Shown piece after piece: positions 1 through 7,851 of a stretch of 64,000 nt of DNA. The notes below the pieces were generated by a model, which was not told the DNA's origin, searched no databases, and saw nothing but the letters and a program-made list of their open reading frames with translations. Origin of the DNA: Allobosea sp. AAP35 (GTDB lineage Bacteria > Pseudomonadota > Alphaproteobacteria > Rhizobiales > Beijerinckiaceae); NCBI RefSeq assembly GCF_001295925.1, contig NZ_LJHQ01000024.1, forward strand, positions 62,001 through 126,000. Reading direction: 5' to 3'. Both the position numbers and the translations under genes were made by a program. Numbering within the stretch: position 1 is the stretch's first letter; each line of letters begins with the position of its first letter.

Positions 1-1
1 C

Positions 2-490
2 ACCCTGCTGGCGGGGGCCCCAGTGTCCTGGGACATGCCGCAACTGCGCGGCTTCAATTTCGTCGGCGGCCTCAACATCCCGCCCTCCTTCTGCGCGCTG
101 ATCATCGCGCTGTCGATCTACACCTCCTGCTTCATCGGCGAGAACGTCCGTTCCGGCGTGCAATCGGTGAGCCGCGGCCAGACCGAGGCCGCGCGCGCGC
201 TCGGCGTGCCGCCGGGCCGGACGATGCGGTCGATCATCCTGCCGCAGGCGCTGCGGGTGATCATCCCGCCCCTGATCAGCCAGTATCTCAACGTCACCAA
301 GAACTCGTCCCTGGCCATCGCGATCGGTTTTCCCGATCTGGTCAGCGTCTGGATGAACACCTCGCTCAACCAGTCCGGTCGCGCCATCCCCATCGTGGCG
401 ATGACGATGGGGTTTTACTGCCTGGTCAGCCTGGCGGTGTCGCTGGCGATGAACCGCTACAACCGCTCCATCCTGATCAGGGAGCGCTGA
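2..490 (+). CDS. aapQ: AapQ-type general L-amino-acid ABC transporter permease (5' truncated by window edge)
   Basis: The reading frame is open from base 2 with no start codon before the window edge, so only the C-terminal ~162 residues are present. They form the end of a polar-amino-acid permease: several hydrophobic segments and the cytoplasmic EAA loop (QTEAARALGVPPGR, near nt 180-220) that contacts the ATPase. The residues before the internal GTG at 23 (TLLAGAP) continue the AapQ pattern, so that GTG is not the real start. AapQ pairs with AapM as the heterodimeric inner-membrane channel of the Aap system, which takes up a broad range of L-amino acids in rhizobia. AapM follows after 3 bp and AapP after that; AapJ (binding protein) should lie just upstream of the window. 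Confidence 0.9.
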   Translation, partial: TLLAGAPVSWDMPQLRGFNFVGGLNIPPSFCALIIALSIYTSCFIGENVRSGVQSVSRGQTEAARALGVPPGRTMRSIILPQALRVIIPPLISQYLNVTKNSSLAIAIGFPDLVSVWMNTSLNQSGRAIPIVAMTMGFYCLVSLAVSLAMNRYNRSILIRER

Positions 491-493
491 GCC

Positions 494-1867
494 ATGGATG
501 AGGTCCTCAGCCGCGATTCCGCCGCCGTAGAACAGCTGCCGGCGGAGATCTTCAAGCCCAAACCGGCCCGCGCCGCGCCGCCCAGCACGCTCGGCGTCCA
601 GGGCTGGGTCCGACAGAACATGTTTTCCAGCATCCCCAATGCGCTGGTCACCGTGCTGGGCATCTGGATCGTCTACGCCTTTTTCGACACGATCCTGACC
701 TGGGCGGTCGGCAATGCCGTCTGGGAGGCCGAAAACCGGCGCCAATGCCTGGATCTGGTCGGCCGCTCCGGTGCCTGCTGGCCCGGCGTGATCGCCTGGA
801 TCCCCAATCTGATCTACGGGCTCTACCCCAAGGATCAGGTCTGGCGCATCAATCTCGCAGGGGTGATCCTCCTGCTCTGGGCGTTGCCACTCTGGTTGCC
901 CCGCGTCCAGTCGAAGGTTCAGATCGGCCTGTCGCTGGTGCTGCTGTTTCCGCTGCTGGCGTCCTATCTCTTCCTCGGCGGGGAGAAGGGCGTGATCTGG
1001 AGCGCGCTGATCGCGCTCGGGCTCGCCGGCTTCCTCTGGACGCTGCTGACGGCGGCGACCGAAACCATCAGCGGCCTGAGCTTCGGCCGCTATGCGGTGG
1101 CGGCAATCGGTTTTGGCGGCGACAATGATCCGGCCCGGCGCAACGGACAGATCGCGGCGCTGCTGGCGCTCTATGTGGTGGCGCTCATCGCCGTGCAGGC
1201 GATGTCGCTGTCTTTCGTCGCGACCCGCGCCTGGGGTGGGCTTTTTCTGACGCTGGTGATCTCGGGCATCGGAATCGCCTTCTCGCTGCCGGCCGGCATC
1301 GTGCTGGCACTCGGGCGGCGCTCGCGGATGCCGCTGATCAGCATGCTGTCGACGACCTTCATCGAGCTGTTCCGCTCGGTGCCGCTGATCACCATCCTGT
1401 TCACCTTCAACACCATGCTGCCGCTATTCTTGCCCGTCGGTGTCGAGGTCAACCAGTTGTTGCGGGCGATCGTCGCCGTCTGCCTGTTCTCGTCGGCCTA
1501 TATGGCGGAGGTCATTCGCGGCGGGTTGCAGGCGATTCCGCGCGGTCAGTACGAGGCGGCCTCCGCGATGGGCCTCGGCTTCTGGCAGTCGACCGGCCTC
1601 GTGATCATGCCGCAGGCCCTGAAGATCATGATCCCGACCATCGTCGGCAACTTCATCGGCCTGTTCAAGGACACCACACTGGTCTCCATCGTCGGCCTGT
1701 TCGACCTGCTGAGCATGTCGCGCGCGGTCGGTGAGGACACACGCTGGCTCGGGCTGTTCCTGGAGCCGTTCTTCTTCATCACGATGATCTACTTCGTGGT
1801 CTGTTTCACCATGTCGCAATACAGCCTCAACCTCGAACAGCGCCTCTCGGCGGGAGAGCGCCGATGA
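494..1867 (+). CDS. aapM: AapM-type general L-amino-acid ABC transporter permease
   Basis: This is a 457-residue integral membrane protein and the second permease of the Aap system. A ~50-residue cytoplasmic N-terminus precedes a long insert of hydrophobic segments, as is normal for AapM, which is larger than typical amino-acid permeases. The BPD_transp_1 domain occupies roughly residues 245-450 and carries the EAA loop ([15 protein letters not shown], about residues 349-363). The ATG at 494 lies 3 bp after the aapQ stop, and the 3' end overlaps aapP by 4 bp (ATGA), so translation is probably coupled. An amino-acid permease role is certain; assignment to Aap rather than a close paralogue rests on the gene order and the large AapM-like N-terminal region. 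Confidence 0.93.
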   Translation: MDEVLSRDSAAVEQLPAEIFKPKPARAAPPSTLGVQGWVRQNMFSSIPNALVTVLGIWIVYAFFDTILTWAVGNAVWEAENRRQCLDLVGRSGACWPGVIAWIPNLIYGLYPKDQVWRINLAGVILLLWALPLWLPRVQSKVQIGLSLVLLFPLLASYLFLGGEKGVIWSALIALGLAGFLWTLLTAATETISGLSFGRYAVAAIGFGGDNDPARRNGQIAALLALYVVALIAVQAMSLSFVATRAWGGLFLTLVISGIGIAFSLPAGIVLALGRRSRMPLISMLSTTFIELFRSVPLITILFTFNTMLPLFLPVGVEVNQLLRAIVAVCLFSSAYMAEVIRGGLQAIPRGQYEAASAMGLGFWQSTGLVIMPQALKIMIPTIVGNFIGLFKDTTLVSIVGLFDLLSMSRAVGEDTRWLGLFLEPFFFITMIYFVVCFTMSQYSLNLEQRLSAGERR

Positions 1868-2613
1868 CGGACGCTGTCCGAGGGGAACCGCCCGTCGAGA
1901 TGATCGGCGTGAACAAATGGTTCGGCGCCTTCCATGTGCTCAAGGATATCGACCTGCGGGTGCGCGAGGGCGAGCGCATCGTCGTCTGCGGCCCCTCGGG
2001 CTCGGGCAAATCGACGATGATCCGCTGCATCAACCAGCTGGAGCGGCATCAGGAGGGCACGATCCGCGTCCATGGCCGCGCCTATGGCCGCGATCTGCGC
2101 GAGAACGACGCGATCCGTCGCGAGATCGGCATGGTGTTTCAGTCGTTCAACCTGTTCCCGCATCTCTCTGTTTTGGACAACTGCACCTTCGCCCTGACAT
2201 GGGTCAAGCATCTGCCTAAAAAAGAGGCTGAAGACCGCGCCATGGAGATGCTGACGCGCGTGCGGATCCCGGAGCAGGCGGGAAAGTACCCGCTGCAGCT
2301 CTCCGGCGGCCAGCAACAGCGGGTCGCCATCGCCCGCGCGCTCTGCGCCCAGCCCAAGATCATGCTGTTCGACGAGCCGACGTCGTCGCTTGATCCGGAG
2401 ATGATCAACGAGGTGCTGGATGCGATGGTGGAGCTTGCCGAGAGCGGCATGACCATGATCGTCGTGACCCATGAAATGGGCTTCGCCCGCAAGGTCGCCG
2501 ACCGGGTGATCTTCATGGACCAGGGCGAAATCGTCGAGGAGGCTCCGCCGGCGCAGTTCTTCGACGCCCCCCGTTTCGACAGGACACGGCTGTTTCTCAG
2601 CCAGGTTCTCTAG
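1864..2613 (+). CDS. aapP: AapP-type amino-acid ABC transporter ATPase
   Basis: This 249-residue ATPase energises the AapQM channel. It contains the Walker A motif GPSGSGKS (about residues 43-50), the signature LSGGQQQR (about 154-161), Walker B with [14 protein letters not shown], and the switch histidine in VVTHEMGFA. The length is standard for polar-amino-acid ATPases (PAAT family). The start overlaps the aapM stop (ATGA), so it is the last gene of the aap operon visible here. A short perfect palindrome follows the stop codon. Confidence 0.95.
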   Translation: MTDAVRGEPPVEMIGVNKWFGAFHVLKDIDLRVREGERIVVCGPSGSGKSTMIRCINQLERHQEGTIRVHGRAYGRDLRENDAIRREIGMVFQSFNLFPHLSVLDNCTFALTWVKHLPKKEAEDRAMEMLTRVRIPEQAGKYPLQLSGGQQQRVAIARALCAQPKIMLFDEPTSSLDPEMINEVLDAMVELAESGMTMIVVTHEMGFARKVADRVIFMDQGEIVEEAPPAQFFDAPRFDRTRLFLSQVL

Positions 2614-2896
2614 GGACCGGTCCCTGTATCCGGCAAGGAGAGACGGCACCACCGTCGGCGCCAACGACCTCTATCGAATTGCGGTTTCAGATCAGATGCT
2701 TGGATTCTGTGTTCACGCGATCCACAGGAAGCGATGACACGAAGGTGATCGGTCGGTTCAGTGTGATGTCTCCCCGTTTACTGGACGCGGCCAACGGCGC
2801 TCCCTAGCTTTGACCTTGAACTTAGGGCCCGCAGATCGCTCGCCACAGGCACCAGCGCAAAACTGCCGCCCCCAAATCCAGCGCGACGGAGCGACC
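2612..2896. other. Intergenic region after aapP with two short inverted repeats
   Basis: No gene is seen in this ~280-bp gap. A perfect 14-bp palindrome, AGGGACCGGTCCCT, sits at 2612-2625 directly on the aapP stop, and a small GACGG-CACCA-CCGTC hairpin sits at 2642-2656. Neither has a T tract, so they are weak terminator candidates at best. The promoter of the next gene presumably lies here, but no clear -35/-10 pair could be picked out. Confidence 0.4.
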
Positions 2897-3430
2897 ATGC
2901 ACAAGACCATCATTGCCGTTGATCGCAGAACGATGCTGACCGGGCTGTCGGCGCTGGCGCTTGCGGGCGCGCTACCACGGCTCGTCGTCCCCGCCGCCGC
3001 GCAGACGCCGCCGCGGGGCCCGGTACCGGCAACCGAGACGATGCGCGGGGGGGCGAACAATTACGTCGCCAATGCTCCGATCGTCCGCAATCTCGGCACC
3101 GGCTTTGTCGCTTCGGGCCTGGTCAGGCGCGCCGGCGACGGCGCACCGCTGCCGAACGTCCGGGTGCAGATCTGGGCCGCCACCGAACGCGGCGGAGAAC
3201 GCGAGCCGAGCAACCGCGGCAGTGTCATGACCGGGCCGGATGGCCGCTATCGCCTCGACATCTCGCCGATCGTCCCGCAATTCGGACAGCCTCATATCCA
3301 CATTGCCTATGACGACGCTGATTATGCGACGTTGTTCCTGCGGCCGGTCCTGAACAGCCGCCACGACGCCGGCATCACGGCTGATTTTGTCCTTGCGCCT
3401 GCCGTGTCGAATGAAGCGCGCCGGAGTTGA
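2897..3430 (+). CDS. Tat-exported intradiol-dioxygenase-fold protein
   Basis: The 177-residue product starts with a twin-arginine signal (DRRTMLTGL, then a hydrophobic stretch ending in AAAQ near residue 40), so it is predicted to be exported folded, probably with a metal. The mature part resembles the C-terminal beta-sandwich of intradiol ring-cleavage dioxygenases: a GLVRRAGDGAPLPNVRVQIWA strand pair, GPDGRYRL, and a PHIHIAYDD segment matching the family His-x-His ligands. The Tyr ligands usual in catechol/protocatechuate dioxygenases are not obvious, so dioxygenase activity is uncertain. The ATG at 2897 is preferred because the signal peptide begins there; an upstream in-frame start at 2810 gives unlikely sequence. 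It overlaps the next gene, a ferric-reductase-like membrane protein, by 20 bp, which suggests a joint redox role. Confidence 0.75.
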   Translation: MHKTIIAVDRRTMLTGLSALALAGALPRLVVPAAAQTPPRGPVPATETMRGGANNYVANAPIVRNLGTGFVASGLVRRAGDGAPLPNVRVQIWAATERGGEREPSNRGSVMTGPDGRYRLDISPIVPQFGQPHIHIAYDDADYATLFLRPVLNSRHDAGITADFVLAPAVSNEARRS

Positions 3431-4085
3431 TGGGCGTCTGCGCGTCACGATCTGGCTTCTCATCGCGCTTGTCGCGGTCGTTCCGATCGCGGCCGCCGCT
3501 GCCAGCCCGCTCTTGCGTGGGCGGGAGTGGCTTTGGATCGCGGGCGGCATGGCGGGCGTGGTCGCGCTCAGCCTGCTGTTCGTGCAACCGCTCCTGATGG
3601 CAGCAGCGCCGCCGCTGACGGCCGTCAGGGACAGGATCGCCTGGCACCGCTGGGGCGCCATCGCGATCGTCGCGCTGGTCGCGCTGCATATCGGCGCGCT
3701 CTACGCTTACAGCCCTGACGATGTCACGGACATCCTGCTCCTGGCGGCGCCGACATCGTTCTCCGTCTACGGCGTGATCGGCATGTGGTGCCTGATCCTG
3801 ACGGTGGCGCTGACATCGACGCGGCGCCTGCTGCGGCTCGGCTACAAGCCTTGGCGGATCGTCCATAGCGTTCTGGCGGTCGCGCTGGCCGGGTCCAGCG
3901 TCGTTCACGCGATCCAGATCGAGGGGGCGATGGAAGACTATTCCAAGCTGGCGATCTGCCTCGCAACCCTGGCGGCAACAACGGCGGCTGTGCTCGAAAT
4001 CAACCTGTTTGTGCCTATGCGCCAAAGGAAATTGAGAAACGCCAAAGCCGAGCGTGGCACGAGACCCGCGACCTCGGCGATGTAA
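3411..4085 (+). CDS. Ferric-reductase-like transmembrane protein
   Basis: This 224-residue protein has about six hydrophobic segments. Two helices carry histidines in the spacing expected for heme ligation in ferric-reductase-like domains: LVALHIGALYAY (about residues 90-101) and WRIVHSVLAV...VVHAIQIEG (about 148-172). There is no FAD or NAD domain, so it would be the membrane heme part only, like MsrQ-type or FRD-only proteins. The ATG at 3411 overlaps the end of the Tat-exported protein by 20 bp, indicating translational coupling. The pair may move electrons across the membrane to the periplasmic partner; this is inference from context. Confidence 0.72.
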   Translation: MKRAGVDGRLRVTIWLLIALVAVVPIAAAAASPLLRGREWLWIAGGMAGVVALSLLFVQPLLMAAAPPLTAVRDRIAWHRWGAIAIVALVALHIGALYAYSPDDVTDILLLAAPTSFSVYGVIGMWCLILTVALTSTRRLLRLGYKPWRIVHSVLAVALAGSSVVHAIQIEGAMEDYSKLAICLATLAATTAAVLEINLFVPMRQRKLRNAKAERGTRPATSAM

Positions 4086-4107
4086 CGAACCCTCGGTATC
4101 GCCCGAC

Positions 4108-4187
4108 CTTGGCCCGGACTCGTAATTCGGGCCGAACTTGCAATTCGGGCCGGACTTGCGATTTGGGGCAAACTTGCAATTTGGGAA
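4108..4187 (+). repeat. 18-bp tandem minisatellite upstream of the LOG gene
   Basis: About four degenerate 18-bp units lie in a row: CAATTCGGGCCGGACTTG at 4141-4158, CGATTTGGGGCAAACTTG at 4159-4176, a similar unit at 4122-4140, and partial units on both sides. In one frame they read as FGPDLR/FGANLQ hexapeptides, in another as NSGRTC. The array lies just upstream of the ATG used for the LOG protein and could be mistaken for its N-terminus. Its core, CCGGAC(C/T)TGCA, recurs in the tandem repeat at 13323-13384. Confidence 0.8.
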
Positions 4188-4210
4188 CAGCAGAGGTTTC
4201 TGGCGCCATC

Positions 4211-4786
4211 ATGCGCAATCTCTCATCCATCGCCCTGTTCTGCGGCTCCAACACCGGCCTCGGCGACACCTATACGCTCGCCGCGCAAGCGCTGGGCAGC
4301 GAGATCGGCCGACGCGGCATCACGCTGGTCTATGGCGGCACGCATAAGGGCCTGATGGGCGTCGTGGCGGATGCGGTCCTGGCCGCCGGCGGCCGGGCGC
4401 ATGGCATCATCACCCAGCGCCTCGCAGGGCTGGGCCATCTGCATTCCAGCCTGACCGTGTCCGAGATCGTGCCCACGCTGCGCCAGCGCAAGGAGCGGAT
4501 GGCGGCGCTCGCCGATGCCTTCATCGCGATGCCCGGCGGCATCGGCACGCTCGAGGAGTTCATGGAGGCCTGGACCATGAACCAGCTCGGCGAGCTCGAC
4601 AAACCGGCCGGGCTCTACGACGTCGCCAGCTATTATCAGCCCTTCATGGGCTTCATCGATCACATGATCGCACAAGGCTTTCTGCCGCCGGCCCATCGCG
4701 AGGGCATCGTGGTCTCGCCCGAACCCGCCGCCCTGCTGGACGGTCTGGCGCGGTTCGCGCGCGTCACCGTTCCGAAATGGCTCTAG
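4211..4786 (+). CDS. LOG-family (lysine-decarboxylase-like) nucleotide phosphoribohydrolase
   Basis: This 191-residue cytosolic protein belongs to the LOG family, whose members remove the base from cytokinin riboside 5'-monophosphate or act on AMP-like nucleotides. Diagnostic motifs are CGSNTG near the N-terminus, YGGTHKGLMG, and PGGIGTLEE, which carries the catalytic glutamate region. The ATG at 4211 is chosen because the family begins with the following residues (RNLSSIALFCGS); the longer frame from 4109 only adds translated minisatellite. Its 3' end overlaps the convergent LysR gene by 23 bp. The biological role in this bacterium cannot be read from context. Confidence 0.88.
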   Translation: MRNLSSIALFCGSNTGLGDTYTLAAQALGSEIGRRGITLVYGGTHKGLMGVVADAVLAAGGRAHGIITQRLAGLGHLHSSLTVSEIVPTLRQRKERMAALADAFIAMPGGIGTLEEFMEAWTMNQLGELDKPAGLYDVASYYQPFMGFIDHMIAQGFLPPAHREGIVVSPEPAALLDGLARFARVTVPKWL

Positions 4787-5687
4787 ACCGGCCTGTCTCC
4801 AGCCGCGCGGCAAGCTGCTCGGCGAATTTCGCCGCAGCCACGGGCAGCGGCCGGCCGTGGAGCTGTCCCATGGCGAAGCGGGCCGGCTGAATGTCGCGCT
4901 CGTCGATGGCGCGCGAAATCAGCCCGTCGCGATGCTTCAGACTGGCGGGAGCACCGATCTCGATCTGGAAGGTGATCGCGTCCTCCAGCCGGACATAGTT
5001 GCGCAGGAACTCGAAGGAGTTCGATTCGATCACCGGAACGAGCTTGAACGAGCTCCGGGCGACGGCCTGGTCAAGCAGCTGGCGCCCGCCATAGCTGCGG
5101 TCGGGCAGTGCCAGCGGATAGTCGCTGCATTCCCGCAGGCGGATGCTGCCCTCCCGCGCGAGCGGATGTTCCTGGCGCATGATGGCGACGAGGCGCTGTT
5201 CGGCGGAGGCGATGATCTGGAAGCCGATGCTGGTGTCGAGCCGGAAGATCAGGGCCAGATCGACCTCGTAACCCGCCAGCGCCCGCAGCGCCTCGCCATG
5301 GCTGGCGACGCGCACGTCGAATTCGACGAGCGGAAAGGTGCGGCGATAGGAGGCGATCTCGACCGGCAGAAAGTCATGCGCCAGCGCATGGCTGCAGGCG
5401 ATTGCGACCGTGCCGCGCCGGAAGCCGGAGAGATCCTCGATCTGCGAGCGCACCCGGCCCATATCGGCAAGTTGGCTGCGGATGTGCCGGATCAGCAATT
5501 CGCCGGCGGCGTTCAGCCTGACCCCGCGCGGCAGCCGCTCGAAGATCCGGGTGCCGAGTTCCTCCTCGACGTCCTGCACGCGACGGTTGAGCGCCGAGGC
5601 CGTGATGTTGAGGCGTTCGGCCGCCTTGCGGATCGAGCCGGTGCGCGCGACCTCGTCGATATAGGTGAGCAAGCGCAGATGCCTCAT
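4764..5687 (-). CDS. LysR-family transcriptional regulator of the adjacent transport/catabolic cluster
   Basis: The 307-residue protein has an N-terminal winged helix-turn-helix (about residues 1-60, with GSIRKAAERLNITASALNRRVQDVE) and a C-terminal periplasmic-binding-protein-like effector domain (about 90-290). The start is the ATG at 5687, which gives the standard N-terminus RHLRLLTYIDEVARTGS; the longer open frame upstream is antisense to the next gene. It is transcribed divergently from the substrate-binding protein at 5829, the classic arrangement in which a LysR regulator controls its neighbour and itself. The effector is probably the transported compound or a breakdown product, by inference. 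Its stop codon lies inside the end of the LOG gene. Confidence 0.9.
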   Translation of the reverse strand: MRHLRLLTYIDEVARTGSIRKAAERLNITASALNRRVQDVEEELGTRIFERLPRGVRLNAAGELLIRHIRSQLADMGRVRSQIEDLSGFRRGTVAIACSHALAHDFLPVEIASYRRTFPLVEFDVRVASHGEALRALAGYEVDLALIFRLDTSIGFQIIASAEQRLVAIMRQEHPLAREGSIRLRECSDYPLALPDRSYGGRQLLDQAVARSSFKLVPVIESNSFEFLRNYVRLEDAITFQIEIGAPASLKHRDGLISRAIDERDIQPARFAMGQLHGRPLPVAAAKFAEQLAARLETGRSRAISER

Positions 5688-5727
5688 GGCGCGTCTCTCA
5701 TGGCGCGAGCTCCCGACCGCTGCGTTT

Positions 5728-5748
5728 TTCGAACCGTTCCTGCACGAA
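5728..5748. promoter_or_regulatory. Candidate LysR operator in the divergent promoter region
   Basis: The 141-bp region between the LysR gene and the binding-protein gene contains TTCG-N13-CGAA (5728-5731 and 5745-5748), an interrupted dyad of the size usual for LysR boxes. It lies about 40 bp upstream of the regulator start and 80 bp upstream of the binding-protein start. Only position and symmetry support it. Confidence 0.3.
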
Positions 5749-5828
5749 GTCAGCACAAGACGGCACCGGTCAAGCGCCTTTAGGATTTTCCCATGGCAGC
5801 GGCACGGGGCCGCGATGGGAGAGCGCAG

Positions 5829-6881
5829 ATGACGCATGCGATCAGCAGACGCCGTTTCACCCTGGCGGCAGGCACCACGGCGCTCGTCTCGTCCCTCCCG
5901 CGCCCGGCCCTGGCGCAGACGCCGACCCGCCTGAAGATGATCCTGAACTGGCGCTATCAGGGGCCGCAGGGCTGGTTCTTCCTGGCCGACGACCGTGGCT
6001 ATTTCCGTGAGGAAGGCCTCGAGATCGTCATGGACCAGGGCAACGGCTCGGGCGCGGCGGTCGGTGCGGTCGCGTCGGGCTCCTACGACATCGGCTTTGG
6101 CGACATCAACGCGCTGATCCAGCTCGCGGCCCGGGCCCAGCCCGGCGCGGCGACGCCGCTCGCGATCGCCGCACTCTACAACCGCCCGCCCTTCACCATC
6201 GCGGTCAAGGCCGACGGGCCGATCAAGACGCCGAAGGATCTGGAAGGCCGCACGCTCGGCGGCCCGGCCAATGACGGTGCGCTCAAGCTCTTCCCGGCCT
6301 TCGCCAAGCTCGCCGGCATCGACGCCGCGAAGGTCAACATCACCAATATGCAGCCGAACTTGCGTGAGCAGATGCTCCAGCGCGGCCAGGTCGACGGCGT
6401 CTTCGGCTTCGTCAACACCATCGCCTTCTCGGCCAAGCTCGTCGGCATCGACCCGGCCAAGGACTTCCGCTTCATCAATTTCGGCGATTACGGCATGGAC
6501 CTCTATTCCAACGCCATCATCGCCTCGCGCAAGCTCGCGACCGACAACCCCAATGCGCTGAAAGGTCTGCTGCGCGCGATCAACCGCGGCCTCAAGGACA
6601 CGCTGAAGGACAACGACGCCGCGATCGAAGCCGTCGCCAAGCGCGAGCCGCTGATCAACAAGGTCGTCGAGAAGGAGCGTCTGGTCGCGACGTTGGCCTC
6701 GGAAATGAGCCATCCCGAGGTGGCGACCATCGGCATCGGCGACATCGACGACGCGCGCTTCAAGAAATCGATCGCCATCGTCGTCGAGGCCGACAGCCTG
6801 CCGCGCGTGCCCGCACCCGACGAGGTCTTCAGCCGCGCCTTCCTGCCGCCCCTGGCCGAGCGCGTCACCAAGCTGGGGTGA
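5829..6881 (+). CDS. ABC transporter substrate-binding protein, NMT1/THI5-like (first of two)
   Basis: This 350-residue secreted protein has a Tat-like signal (SRRRFTLAAGTTALVSS, cleavage near ALAQ) and an NMT1/THI5/SsuA-type fold. Recognisable family segments are [55 protein letters not shown] and GQVDGVFGF. Proteins of this class bind pyrimidines, sulfonates, nitrate or other small ligands. The ATG at 5829 follows a GGGAGAG ribosome-binding site; an upstream ATG at 5793 lacks one. It is a paralogue of the protein at 11185-12228, and the two share one ATPase and one permease encoded between them. Ligand unknown. Confidence 0.88.
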   Translation: MTHAISRRRFTLAAGTTALVSSLPRPALAQTPTRLKMILNWRYQGPQGWFFLADDRGYFREEGLEIVMDQGNGSGAAVGAVASGSYDIGFGDINALIQLAARAQPGAATPLAIAALYNRPPFTIAVKADGPIKTPKDLEGRTLGGPANDGALKLFPAFAKLAGIDAAKVNITNMQPNLREQMLQRGQVDGVFGFVNTIAFSAKLVGIDPAKDFRFINFGDYGMDLYSNAIIASRKLATDNPNALKGLLRAINRGLKDTLKDNDAAIEAVAKREPLINKVVEKERLVATLASEMSHPEVATIGIGDIDDARFKKSIAIVVEADSLPRVPAPDEVFSRAFLPPLAERVTKLG

Positions 6882-6901
6882 AGCCCATCTTCCTCCCCCT
6901 C

Positions 6902-7018
6902 CAGCCCTCATCCTGGGGAGGCCCGAAGTCCGCGTCTCGAAGGATGCTCCAGCCAGCTACTGACGCATCTGGAGCATCCTTCGAGACGGCCCTGCGGGCC
7001 TCCTCAGGATGAGGGCTG
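6902..7018. repeat. Long imperfect palindrome (Rhizobiales-type intergenic element, family B)
   Basis: The arms CAGCCCTCATCCTG (6902-6915) and CAGGATGAGGGCTG (7005-7018) are inverted copies. Inner arms CGTCTCGAAGGATGCTCCAG (about 6933-6952) and its complement (about 6968-6987) pair as well, giving a very long cruciform. It fills most of the gap between the binding protein and the SDR gene. Similar short palindromes ending in CTCATCCTGAGGAG-like arms are scattered through Bradyrhizobium/Bosea-type genomes. It may act as an mRNA-stabilising or terminating hairpin. Confidence 0.8.
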
Positions 7019-7056
7019 AGGGCGGCCTACGCGAAGACAAGAACAAGAGATTGACG

Positions 7057-7851
7057 ATGGATCTGAACCTCACCGGCCGCGTCGCGGTCATCACCGGCCC
7101 GGCCAAGGGCATGGGCGCCGCCGTCACCCGGGCTTTTGCCACTGAGGGCTGCAAGCTCGCCTTGATCGGCCGCGACACGGCCGCGATCGAGCCCGTCGCC
7201 GCGGAGGTTCGTGCGAACGGGGCGCAGGCCATCGTGATTGCCTGCGACATCACCAGGGGCGTCGACTGCGAAGCCGCCATCTCACAAACGCTGTCGGCCT
7301 TCGGCGGGCGCATCGACATCCTCGTCAACGTCGCCGGCGGTTCGGGGCCGATCGGCAAGACAGGCTGGGAGACCACGGAGGAGGAGTTCGACGAGATCGT
7401 CGATCTCAACATGCGCGGCTGCTTCAACACGATGCGCGCCTGCCTGCCGACGATGATCGGGCAAAAGGGCGGCAAGATCGTCAATGTCGGCGGCACCTTC
7501 GGCATGCGCGGCCGGGCCGGGCGGATGGCCTATTCGGCCTCGAAATGGGGTCTGCGCGGCATCACCAAGAGCTTCGCGCTCGAGGCCGGCCCCTTCGGCA
7601 TCAACGTCAACTGCGTCGCGCCCGGCATGGTCGACGGGCCGCGCTTCCGCGGCAAGGTCGTCCCTGAAATGGCGAGGCGCCTCGGCATTTCGGAAGACGC
7701 GGCTTTCGAGAAGCACGCCGCCGACTACGCGCTGAAGCGCGTCTCGACCGATGAGGACGTGGCCAATGCCTGCCTCTTCCTCGCCTCCGACGTCTCCCGC
7801 CAGATCACCGGCGTCGACCTGCCGGTCGATGGCGGCTGGGCCATGCTGTGA
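7057..7851 (+). CDS. SDR-family NAD(P)-dependent oxidoreductase
   Basis: The 264-residue protein is a classical short-chain dehydrogenase: the TGPAKGMG dinucleotide-binding turn at about residues 13-20, an NVAGG segment replacing NNAG, the YSASK active site near residue 165 and a C-terminal VDGG. The position 13 residues before the tyrosine, normally the catalytic serine, is Gly followed by Thr (VNVGGTFGM), so catalysis may use the Thr or be altered. The ATG at 7057 gives the standard N-terminus. The stop overlaps the next start, so it is co-translated with a cyclic-amide hydrolase; the substrate is probably an intermediate of that pathway. Confidence 0.88.
   Translation: MDLNLTGRVAVITGPAKGMGAAVTRAFATEGCKLALIGRDTAAIEPVAAEVRANGAQAIVIACDITRGVDCEAAISQTLSAFGGRIDILVNVAGGSGPIGKTGWETTEEEFDEIVDLNMRGCFNTMRACLPTMIGQKGGKIVNVGGTFGMRGRAGRMAYSASKWGLRGITKSFALEAGPFGINVNCVAPGMVDGPRFRGKVVPEMARRLGISEDAAFEKHAADYALKRVSTDEDVANACLFLASDVSRQITGVDLPVDGGWAML

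Noticed and set aside
4108..4187. CRISPR-like short repeats
   Set aside because: Units are contiguous with no spacers and there are no cas genes; it is a minisatellite.
4109..4210. N-terminal extension of the LOG protein (MARTRNSGRTC...)
   Set aside because: It is translated from the 18-bp minisatellite; LOG proteins start close to the CGSxTG motif, and the ATG at 4211 gives normal length.
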